A stretch of DNA of 63,916 nucleotides from contig JAHDDO010000023.1 in the NCBI GenBank assembly GCA_020629315.1, positions 1-63,916 of the forward strand. Reading direction: 5' to 3'. The notes below the pieces were generated by a model. The model was given only the letters and a program-made list of their open reading frames with translations. It ran no database searches and had not been told where the DNA came from. This DNA is from Saprospiraceae bacterium (lineage in GTDB: Bacteria > Bacteroidota > Bacteroidia > Chitinophagales > Saprospiraceae). The translations under genes were made by a program, and so were the position numbers. Shown here piece by piece: positions 18,966 to 27,829 of this stretch (its first letter is position 1; every line of letters begins with the position of its first letter).

Positions 18966-19733
18966 TCATTTGAAGCTTTCTTTAATTGCCAAACTAGCAT
19001 CTAAGAAATGTAATTTTTTAATATGCTTTTGCATTGTTACTGCTGCACTATAGTCTTTTTTTATTGGAATTCGTATCGAAGACAAACTATCTAATAAACT
19101 AGGTTTCCAGGCAACGGAAGAAATACAATTTTGATAAGGCTTATCTGTAAAAGCCATAGTAAACGAATCCAAAGGCAGTTGTAGCCCAAGACCCTCTTCT
19201 TTAATAAATGACTCCTTTAGGCTCCAGAAGTGATAAAATACTTTTTGCTTGTCTTGCTTAGAAGCTTGTCTTAAATATCGTTGCTCTTCTAATGAAAATA
19301 CAGATTGAGCAATATCATCAAATTCAATATTTGGATGCCACTTTTCTACATCAACACCTAATTCATAGTTATGGCCTAAACCGATTAAAATCAGATCTCC
19401 AGAATGCGAAATATTAAACTGGATATTAGTAGAATTATTGATGAAAAATGGCTTGCCATAGGCATTATAATCAAATTGGATTTGACTAGCATCAATGGCG
19501 GTTAGATCGGACAAAACATGCTTTGTGAAGTATCGACTAATAGCAAAGGAAATTCTATCTTTTTTAAATCTGAACTGTTGGCATCGCTTAGCCTCTTCAT
19601 CATTTAAAGAAGGAATAAGACAAGGATTCGATAGTGTTGGTTTTATATACTCAAGGTCTATTTTTAGCAGATAAACTTCATCTGCTTGAATGCTTTCGAT
19701 TGGCTGATATGTAATCCATGGATTATGATTCAT
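18966..19733 (-). CDS. 4'-phosphopantetheinyl transferase, Sfp type
   Basis: This 255-residue protein has the Sfp motifs in order: YGKPFF, FNISHSGDLI, GVDVEKWHPN (Mg-binding Asp and Glu), and FWSLKESFIKEEGLGL near residue 165. It moves phosphopantetheine from CoA to the conserved Ser of carrier proteins. Its 5' end overlaps the 3' end of the 2273-residue NRPS gene by 11 bp, so it is translationally coupled to it. The obvious targets are the four carrier domains of this locus: the stand-alone PCP, one in the 1358-residue NRPS and two in the 2273-residue NRPS. Confidence 0.93.
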   Translation of the reverse strand: MNHNPWITYQPIESIQADEVYLLKIDLEYIKPTLSNPCLIPSLNDEEAKRCQQFRFKKDRISFAISRYFTKHVLSDLTAIDASQIQFDYNAYGKPFFINNSTNIQFNISHSGDLILIGLGHNYELGVDVEKWHPNIEFDDIAQSVFSLEEQRYLRQASKQDKQKVFYHFWSLKESFIKEEGLGLQLPLDSFTMAFTDKPYQNCISSVAWKPSLLDSLSSIRIPIKKDYSAAVTMQKHIKKLHFLDASLAIKESFK

Positions 19734-22700
19734 TTTTGGCCATCAGCTCATGTACCACTTGCGCCATTTCAAGCGCCGAATCACCTTCAAATATACTAGT
19801 ATGTTCACCAGAAATCGTTCGAATTTGAAGTCCTTTTTTTGAAAGCTTTTGCCAATTTATAAAATGATAAGCTTTATATGGGTCAGTGTCATTTTGACTA
19901 CTACGAATTAATGTTACTTGCACATCCTGGGGAAGCCAGCTATAGTTAGACATAATCTTTCGTAGGTGTTTAGCTGTATTAAATAAGTGAGCCGCTTGCT
20001 TATCTTGAGGTTTTCTAAAACCAACATACTTAAAAAGACTGCTAAAAGCTTCCCAAAGTTTTGGAATATTGAACGTAATAAGCCAATGCATCCACTTACT
20101 TAATTTTGATAATTCATTGTAATAAGGGGGTGGTGAGTCAATAATAAATACCTCACCAATTTCATGCTTTAATTTCTTTGCAATTTCAAAGGTGACGGCA
20201 TTGCTAAAACAAGTGCCTAGCACGTGATAGGGCCCTTTTGGAAATTGTTTTTTAATTTCTGTAATATAAAAGTTAGCCATATCTTCTATACTATCAAAGT
20301 TTATATCTTTTCCATCTAAGCCCATAGGTTGAATGCCATAGACGGGTCTGTCCACATTCATATTTGAAGCTAAATCATTATAAAACATAATGTGCCCATC
20401 GCCAGAATGAAAACAAAATAAAGGGGGATATTTTCCAGCTTCCTTTAGCGGATAAACAGACTGCCAACTTTTTGATGCATTTTCAGTATTCAATGCGCTG
20501 GCTAATTTTTCTACAGTTCGATTTTTCAAAAGGAGGATTGGAGAAGCATTAATATTGGCTTGCTTATGCAAAGCATTAAATATACGCACGGCTATGAGTG
20601 ACGTTCCCCCAACATCAAAAAAGTCATCAGTAATACTCAGTGTTTGAGTTGGCAAGTAAGCAGACCAAATCTGCAATAATTTTTGTTCGAGAGTGCCTTC
20701 ATACATAATTGATGAGTGCTCAATCTTATGAGATATAACTTGACTCTTATGCTCACCTTGTTGTTCATTACTATAAAACGGTTGATATGAAAGACCTAAA
20801 GCATCCTCATTTTCTAATAATTGAGAAAGAGTACATGTAATATCTTTCATAATTTTATGTATCTCATCTTTCGAAAATAACTGACTTTCATACCTTAATT
20901 GGATTTTCACTGTATCATCTGGAATAAACACTACGCACAAAGGCATTAAACTGATTAAGTCACTTGAAAAACTAGCTACATATGGGCTTGCTTTTTTATC
21001 TGACAAAAAGAAATTTTCAACCACTAATAAAGTATTGTATAAGGCACTTACATGCTGTAGAGAGGTGTTTTCAATATCATCGATACTTACGGCATCATTA
21101 GATAATAATTCAGTAAGCTTTTTTGAGATGGCCGTAAAGTTTAGTTTATTGGCAACTTCTTTTTTTGTAACAAATGGCAAGACATTACTAAACATACCCA
21201 CCGCTTTGTCAATATTAGGTACTAGCAAAGAACGACCCGAAAAAGTAATCCCGAAAATGGCATCTCTATCGGTGTATTTAGTTAATAAATAAGACCAAAC
21301 GCCTGCAAAAATACTAGTTAGACTTATTTGTTTTTGTTGTGCAAATGTTCTAAGATTCGCTGAAATGTTTATATCCAGACTTTCAGAAATAGATTCGAAA
21401 TGAGCTTGTCTAGGTGTTATCTCTGATTTAAGTATACATGGCTGCAAAGCCTTCATTTCTTTATGCCAGTAGAGATTTAAAGATGTTTTTTTGGCTTCCT
21501 TGGAGTAGGCATTTGACCAATCACTAAGGGACATGGTCTCCATAGAAAACGATGAGTTTGTGCATATACTGCGGTAAGCAGATATTAATTCATTTAGTAA
21601 AATACTGGTGCTCCAACCATCCAGATTAATATGATGGCAAAGGAAAACTATTGTGTATGATTGCTTATTTTTTTGAACACACAAGATGTTATGTGTTGGT
21701 CCTTTGTCAAGTCGAAATTGACTCTTTTGTTCAGCAAGCCATTCTTCGACATTTTTTCCATTTCGTTGCGATTCTTCATTCCCTAGGTACCTTAATGAGC
21801 TCTTTACTTTTGATAGAGTTATTTGAGCAGGAGTGCTTACATTCTCCCAAACATAATACGATCGCAAGGCATCGTACTTTTGTACCGTTTTTTGCCATGC
21901 AACACGAAGTGTTGCTAAATCTAAAGCGCCTTCAATATTTGCAAACGCTGTGATTAATCCTTGATCTTTTTCACTATCATTTACATGGTGAAATAAGAAG
22001 GCATTTTGTGTAGCCGTTAATGTATTTATTGAAAGGATATCTTCGCTGATACTCTGGCTTTTCGTTAGAATATCAATGTCCTTTTCAGTAAAGAGAAAAT
22101 TAAAGTCAGAAGGACTATAATATTTGCTACTACCTTCTAAATCCATAGAAAGAGCTTCAAGTTGACTTTGCATAGTCATGAGGCAAGCAGTCATCTCTTC
22201 CTTGTCAAATTGAATGGAATCAAATCTCATATTGATTTCCAATTGGCCCTTATTGATGATGGAGTTTATTTCAATCAAGGTATCACGATTCGCATTAGCA
22301 GCTCTCATGCCGTCTGTTAAAACAGTTACTTCTGCAATATTTTCAGATGAGATATCAAAGCTATCACCTAGGTGATTTATAGTTACATATGAGCTAATAT
22401 GATCAGGAAGCTTGTTGCTGAGATACTTTAGAACACCATAAGAAAGACCACTATCAGGTACTGCGCGGAGTTGATCCTTTACGTTAATAAGTGAGTTAAG
22501 TAAAGTATCGTCAGGGCTTACTGTAAAGTGTACAGGGAAATAGTTTGTGTGCCATCCAATAGATTCGCTTATGTCAATAAATTCTATATCTCGTCCGTGC
22601 CGTTCTATATTAATTATGCACTCGGATTCTTGACTTATGGTGTTAAAGCTTCGTAAAAAAGCACAGATAATTAATTCATGAATTTTGATGTCTGCCACAT

Positions 22701-25700
22701 GTAGCGCTTGCATCCTTAGTGTAGTGCTAGTGGCCTTATCTAATGCTGTGGTGATGGTTTGTGTTGTTTTTTCAACAGCTTTAGTTTTTCCAGCAAAATA
22801 AGAAGATGAAACTTCAGATAAAGAGGCCCAATACGGGACACTAAGATCAAAGACATTCGTAGAAGCTAAGCGTTGCAAATGATGTACCCAATTATAGTAT
22901 TCAAATTTCTTTTTGATCAATTGTCTTTTGGGGTTAGACAATAAGCTGTCTAGATGCTGAATTAGAAGATGCCAGGATACAGCATCCATTATTAAATGGT
23001 GAGCAACGATTTGTATTTTATGAAACTTTTCGTCTTTAGTGAAAAAATAAAAACGGATCAGCGGACCTTCGGTTATTGAAATGGTAGTATAATCTACAGG
23101 ACTACTTGGATCAAAATGAATAAAATGATCTATGTCAAATTGTGTCCGTTTTATAAAATATCTATTGTAAAAACGTTCAATTTTAGTGTTTAGAATTTCA
23201 TAAGCATCAACTAGTTTTTTTACTATTTGCTTACCCTCTTCTTTTCCGATCGATATGCCAAGTGTAATTTCTATCCCTAGATGCCAATGATCGGGGGCGC
23301 TTTGGTGATGCTCGAAAAACCATGATTGTATAGGACTTAAGGGCACATAATCCCAGATAATGTTTTGAACAACTTCATCCGGTTTAAACTCCAATGAATT
23401 TGCAAATAACTTGTCAATGGTTTGGTGTTGGTAGATATCATTAACAGAAAGCATAAGCCCTTCTTTTCGAGCTTTAGCAATAACTCGAATTATTTGAATA
23501 GAATCGCCTCCAGAAGCAAAAAAGTTATCCTGTGTACTCAATGAAGGATTTTGCAAAATATCTCGCCATATGTTTAGAAGTATTTTTGCAGATTCATTAT
23601 TTGGTCCCTGAACTTTAATTTCATTGGGTTCTATGCCAATGTTATCTTCTAGTGCCTTGATATCTATTTTGCCATTAGGCATTAATGGAAAACTCGAAAG
23701 TTGTCTATAATTATCAGGCCAATACTGTTTTGGTAGATGATTGCAGACATGCTCCTTAATAGCTGAAATATCTTCTTCTTTATCGCTGCATATAAAACTT
23801 AATAATTGTTTGCTATTCGATTTATAAATAGTTTTAGATTGAATGCCAGCTTTATAATTTTGGATTATATGATCTACTTCATCTAGTTCAATTCTGTATC
23901 CTCTTACTTTTATTTGGTGGTCTCTTCTTCCCAGGAATAATAAGTTATTATTGTTGTCCCATTGTACCCAATCACCCGTCTTATATAGCCGATATTCTTC
24001 CCCCTTTATTTTGGCATTAATAAACTTTCTTGAGTTGCTTTCCGTTTGACTCAAATATCCTAAAGCTACTGATTCACCAGCGATATATAGTTCACCAGCT
24101 ATACCCCTAGGCACGAGTTGAAGATATTCGTCGAGAATGAACAATTGGTTATTAATGATTGATTTGCCAATAGGAATTTTCTCTAGCTCACATTCACCAG
24201 TAATCTCATATGCACTAATCCATACTGATGCTTCAGTTGGACCATATTCATTGTATAAACGAACAGTGGGCAGGCATTTTAAATGCTTATTAGCCAGCGA
24301 GACTGGCAGTGCTTCCCCGGCCAGAATAACCACTTTAAGCTGACTTAATATTTCTCCAGGGATGTGATCTAGATATACCTTGTATAGACTGGGTATAAGT
24401 AATGTATGGCTAATAGCCTCTCGGTTAATATAGGCTGAAACGGTTTCAACATCTTGAATAGCTTTTTTAGGTGCTATAACCAGTTTTCCACCATTTACAA
24501 GAGTCCAATAAATACCAGCAACGGAGCTGTCAAATGAGAACGAAGAGCAAAGAAGAAAAGCACTAGGATGGGTATCGTAGTATGCAAATCTCGCTTTTGT
24601 AGATACCAATAAATTTTCATGTGTAATCACAACACCATTTGGCTTTCCCGTACTACCTGAGGTGAAAATTATATAAGCTGGGTCATTAGGGTGTATGAAT
24701 ACATTAGGATCTTTTGAGTTTGTCGATAACTCGTTTAGATATACTCTTGTTACATTATTTACATTGGATATTTTAGTTTCTGATTCATATATTAAATATG
24801 AAATATTTGCCGCTTCTATAGCATGCTGAATATGCTTTTTAGGGTAGCTTATATCAAGAGGAACATACGTGCATCCTGCTTTTAAAACGCCTATCATGGA
24901 TGCAACAAAATCTATACTTTGGCCTAGAAAAATACCTACTGTTGCCTTTTTACACCCTAGTTCTAATATTGTATTTGCAATTCTATTTGAACGTATTGCT
25001 AAGTCAGCATAGCTTATCGCCCTTTTTTCATCCTGCAAGGCAATATCACTAGAATGATTGTGTTCATTTATTAAATCAATGATTAGTTGATTTTTACTTA
25101 TCGCTAAAGGGTTCCCTTTGCCTAGTTCAATGATTGTACTTTGTTCTTGTTCCGTTAAATAATGTAGTTGGTTTATAGCTGACTCAGGATGAGTCAATAC
25201 TTGACTAGAAAGAGTGTCTAAATGACCTAAAAATCGCAATACATAAGATTCATCATATCTATCTGTTGCATACTCTATAGTCGCTTCAAAGTTGTGCTCT
25301 GATTCTTCTATATAAAGTGTAAAATCAAATTTTGAAACCCCCATATCGAAGTTTTGCACACTTAGGTGGAGATTTTTACTGAATGGTTCTTCTACCACCT
25401 TTTTATGGAACAAAAACATCATTTGGAATAATGGATTTTGTTCAGCTCGATCAGGATTAAGCTTCGTTATAATATTATGAAAACCTATATCCTTGTGCTC
25501 AAAAGCTTCAAGAGTAGTTACGTTTACTTCTTGGAAAAATTGTATCGCCGTTTTATGTTGATTTACTGTATTTCTGAGCAGTAAAGTATCATTAAAGAAG
25601 CCAATAATTTGTTCGAAATCCGCATTGAAACGTGTAGAAATAGGGGTGCCAATTATGAGATCGGTTTGTTGAGTATACTTACTAATGAGTATTTTGAAAA

Positions 25701-26544
25701 GACTTAGAAAATAGACAAAAGGTGTAATTTTTTGTTGCTTACAAAAGACTAACACAGAATGTCCTTGCGACAATTTTCTTGTTGCATATTTTCCAATTTT
25801 ACTAGGTTTGCTTGATGGTGTTTCAGTATAAGGGAGTGTAGTTTTTTCTATAGGTTCTGTGAGCTTCTTCGTCCAATATGCTAAGGATTCAGTCTTATTT
25901 TGTTTTTCTTTTTGTTTACTAACATAGCTTGAAAATTGTGCTTTCAGCGGTGAAATGGGAGTTGAACTTTCTTTAGTTAGATATTTGTATTGCTCTGATA
26001 TTTCCTTTCTGAAAATACGCATAGACCATTTATCACTGATGATGTGATGTATATTGATTATAACAAGAAAATCATCAAGGGCCATTTTGCAAATACAGGC
26101 TATCAATAAGGGGCCAGTTTCTAGATTGAACGCACGTTGTGAAATGTCTTTGGCTAGTTCATGCGCCTTGTTTTCTTTATTTATATCTATGCTTAAATCA
26201 TGGATTTCATATGTCCATTTGAAGCTTGAACTGGTGTCGCAAATTATTTGATCATCTGACAGCGTAAACCTAGCACGTAAAATATCTTGCCTTTCCCCAA
26301 CCTTGTTTATGGCTTCAATAAATACGCTTTCATCAAGAGGGCCATTGAACCGCCATAACTCAACCAAATTATAAGTCTGTATTTCAGGATCTAGCTTTTG
26401 TATAAAGAATAGCCTTTGCTGCCCTTCTGAAGCACTGAATGTTTGAGCAAACGATTGATTATTCGATTGTTCTTCAGTTTGATCCTTTTTTCGAGCTGCC
26501 CACTGGTCTAGGATTGATTTTGACTTATCCTTGGAAAGACTCAT
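19723..26544 (-). CDS. Nonribosomal peptide synthetase C-A-PCP-E-C-PCP-TE
   Basis: This 2273-residue protein has readable domains. Condensation 38-470 has HHIISD at 166-171. Adenylation 485-965 has TSGSTGKPNG, NEYGPTE, YKTGD and PNGKID. Carrier 1 has Ser1015 in GGDS. Epimerisation 1063-1500 has HHLIMD at 1182-1187 and the NIERHGRD and SIGWHTNYFPV motifs. A second condensation domain at 1505-1935 has HHINLDGWS. Carrier 2 has Ser1982 in GGTS. The thioesterase at 2035-2273 has the probable triad Cys2112 (LGTCFS), Asp2136 and His2248. By alignment to PheA I read the A-domain pocket as D-S-A-L-I-A-E-V-W plus the A10 Lys, for which I recall no firm substrate. The second C-PCP module has no A domain. 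It likely acts after the 1358-residue NRPS and releases the product. Confidence 0.95.
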   Translation of the reverse strand: MSLSKDKSKSILDQWAARKKDQTEEQSNNQSFAQTFSASEGQQRLFFIQKLDPEIQTYNLVELWRFNGPLDESVFIEAINKVGERQDILRARFTLSDDQIICDTSSSFKWTYEIHDLSIDINKENKAHELAKDISQRAFNLETGPLLIACICKMALDDFLVIINIHHIISDKWSMRIFRKEISEQYKYLTKESSTPISPLKAQFSSYVSKQKEKQNKTESLAYWTKKLTEPIEKTTLPYTETPSSKPSKIGKYATRKLSQGHSVLVFCKQQKITPFVYFLSLFKILISKYTQQTDLIIGTPISTRFNADFEQIIGFFNDTLLLRNTVNQHKTAIQFFQEVNVTTLEAFEHKDIGFHNIITKLNPDRAEQNPLFQMMFLFHKKVVEEPFSKNLHLSVQNFDMGVSKFDFTLYIEESEHNFEATIEYATDRYDESYVLRFLGHLDTLSSQVLTHPESAINQLHYLTEQEQSTIIELGKGNPLAISKNQLIIDLINEHNHSSDIALQDEKRAISYADLAIRSNRIANTILELGCKKATVGIFLGQSIDFVASMIGVLKAGCTYVPLDISYPKKHIQHAIEAANISYLIYESETKISNVNNVTRVYLNELSTNSKDPNVFIHPNDPAYIIFTSGSTGKPNGVVITHENLLVSTKARFAYYDTHPSAFLLCSSFSFDSSVAGIYWTLVNGGKLVIAPKKAIQDVETVSAYINREAISHTLLIPSLYKVYLDHIPGEILSQLKVVILAGEALPVSLANKHLKCLPTVRLYNEYGPTEASVWISAYEITGECELEKIPIGKSIINNQLFILDEYLQLVPRGIAGELYIAGESVALGYLSQTESNSRKFINAKIKGEEYRLYKTGDWVQWDNNNNLLFLGRRDHQIKVRGYRIELDEVDHIIQNYKAGIQSKTIYKSNSKQLLSFICSDKEEDISAIKEHVCNHLPKQYWPDNYRQLSSFPLMPNGKIDIKALEDNIGIEPNEIKVQGPNNESAKILLNIWRDILQNPSLSTQDNFFASGGDSIQIIRVIAKARKEGLMLSVNDIYQHQTIDKLFANSLEFKPDEVVQNIIWDYVPLSPIQSWFFEHHQSAPDHWHLGIEITLGISIGKEEGKQIVKKLVDAYEILNTKIERFYNRYFIKRTQFDIDHFIHFDPSSPVDYTTISITEGPLIRFYFFTKDEKFHKIQIVAHHLIMDAVSWHLLIQHLDSLLSNPKRQLIKKKFEYYNWVHHLQRLASTNVFDLSVPYWASLSEVSSSYFAGKTKAVEKTTQTITTALDKATSTTLRMQALHVADIKIHELIICAFLRSFNTISQESECIINIERHGRDIEFIDISESIGWHTNYFPVHFTVSPDDTLLNSLINVKDQLRAVPDSGLSYGVLKYLSNKLPDHISSYVTINHLGDSFDISSENIAEVTVLTDGMRAANANRDTLIEINSIINKGQLEINMRFDSIQFDKEEMTACLMTMQSQLEALSMDLEGSSKYYSPSDFNFLFTEKDIDILTKSQSISEDILSINTLTATQNAFLFHHVNDSEKDQGLITAFANIEGALDLATLRVAWQKTVQKYDALRSYYVWENVSTPAQITLSKVKSSLRYLGNEESQRNGKNVEEWLAEQKSQFRLDKGPTHNILCVQKNKQSYTIVFLCHHINLDGWSTSILLNELISAYRSICTNSSFSMETMSLSDWSNAYSKEAKKTSLNLYWHKEMKALQPCILKSEITPRQAHFESISESLDINISANLRTFAQQKQISLTSIFAGVWSYLLTKYTDRDAIFGITFSGRSLLVPNIDKAVGMFSNVLPFVTKKEVANKLNFTAISKKLTELLSNDAVSIDDIENTSLQHVSALYNTLLVVENFFLSDKKASPYVASFSSDLISLMPLCVVFIPDDTVKIQLRYESQLFSKDEIHKIMKDITCTLSQLLENEDALGLSYQPFYSNEQQGEHKSQVISHKIEHSSIMYEGTLEQKLLQIWSAYLPTQTLSITDDFFDVGGTSLIAVRIFNALHKQANINASPILLLKNRTVEKLASALNTENASKSWQSVYPLKEAGKYPPLFCFHSGDGHIMFYNDLASNMNVDRPVYGIQPMGLDGKDINFDSIEDMANFYITEIKKQFPKGPYHVLGTCFSNAVTFEIAKKLKHEIGEVFIIDSPPPYYNELSKLSKWMHWLITFNIPKLWEAFSSLFKYVGFRKPQDKQAAHLFNTAKHLRKIMSNYSWLPQDVQVTLIRSSQNDTDPYKAYHFINWQKLSKKGLQIRTISGEHTSIFEGDSALEMAQVVHELMAKNES

Positions 26545-26551
26545 CTGCCCA

Positions 26552-27817
26552 TTATTTCAAACCAATAATTTTAAATACTTTATTTATAGCCTTACTTATG
26601 TAGTCGTCCAATAAGAAATTTACATCAAAGAAACGCTCTACAAACCAATACAAGGAAGCGACTATTAAGAAAATGGAACCGTATATTAAAATTGGTTTAT
26701 AAATAGGTTTTTTCCTGAGAAAGAAGAGGATTGGAAAAATGGCACACACGATAAGCACTTGACCTATTTCAACACCTATATTAAATCCAAATAAAGAGAT
26801 TGCTAAATATTCTCCTTCAATCCCTTTTTCACCAAGCACACTAGCGAAGCCCATCCCATGGAATAGGCCAAATAAGAAAGTAATGATTCCCTCACTTTTA
26901 CTGAAAAGTGGATATATATTATGAAAAGCAGCTAATCCTATAGATAAAGCGATAATGGACTCCACAATGCGGCTTTCTAACTGGATGTAACCTAGGGCTG
27001 CAAGGCTTAATGTAATACTGTGAGCAATGGTGAATAGCGTAACTATTTTAAGAATATACCAAAGCGCTGATGAAAAGGTTTCTACAGGCTTAATATCTAA
27101 ACGATCAGCACGATTTCGCTTTAGTATAACGGCAGGCAGTATCAAAGCTAATAAGAAAAAGATGTGATCAATACCAATATAAATATGCCACATACCAAGC
27201 TTAACCAATGCGACAAAACCTTGCCACATGGATGAGTCAGTCAAAGAAAGAACTTGAGAAGTATTATTAGGCGAGAAAATTAATGAGCTCATAGACTCAT
27301 TATTTATAATTCCCGCCTTCCAGTTATGGGCTATTATAGTTAGTCCTCTATGAATGTCATTTTTGTCAAAAAGTACATTATAATCAATGCTTAAATTATC
27401 AGGTACTTCTGTAATAGGATTCAGCTTAAAGTGGTACATAATATACACAGACTTGGTCAATCGTAAGATTTCCAAATCGGTGAACTGCATTTGTAAGGCT
27501 TGGTTACCATTTTTAATTTGAATCCTTGAAAGCAGATACTCTTTTAATTGAGGAGCGTACTGTTGCCATTCTTGGGGTAAATTTTCTTTTATAATTTCTT
27601 CATCTTGCAGTTTGAAATATGGGCTTGGATCTATCGTTGTACCTAAAGCCTCATTAATATCTTTTGTAGTCATTTCTACCGTCCCACCTATCTTATCTTG
27701 ATATATCTTAAAGTATAAATAACTTTGGTCGGGTTGATGCGCAAAAACATTCGACAAAATAAATAATAACGCAATTGCTATACTGCTACTTCGCTTAATC
27801 ATCTTTTTCCAATTCAT
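26552..27817 (-). CDS. HupE/UreJ-family membrane protein with N-terminal periplasmic domain
   Basis: The 421-residue protein has a signal peptide (ending near VFAHQPDQ) and an N-terminal soluble domain to about residue 205. About seven membrane segments follow, with the HupE/UreJ motifs MWHIYIGIDHIFFLLALILP, FTIAHSITLSLAALG, FGLFHGMGFASVLG and FNIGVEIGQVLIV. The family includes predicted Ni/Co transport proteins. It is sandwiched between the exporter gene (12 bp upstream) and the NRPS gene (7 bp downstream), so it must be transcribed with the biosynthetic genes. This placement is the best sequence-based hint that the peptide product is tied to metal supply. Confidence 0.87.
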   Translation of the reverse strand: MNWKKMIKRSSSIAIALLFILSNVFAHQPDQSYLYFKIYQDKIGGTVEMTTKDINEALGTTIDPSPYFKLQDEEIIKENLPQEWQQYAPQLKEYLLSRIQIKNGNQALQMQFTDLEILRLTKSVYIMYHFKLNPITEVPDNLSIDYNVLFDKNDIHRGLTIIAHNWKAGIINNESMSSLIFSPNNTSQVLSLTDSSMWQGFVALVKLGMWHIYIGIDHIFFLLALILPAVILKRNRADRLDIKPVETFSSALWYILKIVTLFTIAHSITLSLAALGYIQLESRIVESIIALSIGLAAFHNIYPLFSKSEGIITFLFGLFHGMGFASVLGEKGIEGEYLAISLFGFNIGVEIGQVLIVCAIFPILFFLRKKPIYKPILIYGSIFLIVASLYWFVERFFDVNFLLDDYISKAINKVFKIIGLK

Positions 27818-27829
27818 GTCTTCTTCTAT

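Noticed and set aside
19723..26544. Second half of the E-C region as two condensation domains
   Set aside because: The domain at 1063-1500 has the epimerase marks (GRD, SIGWHTNYFPV, AVPDSGLSYGVL), so it is an E domain and only the next one is a C domain.
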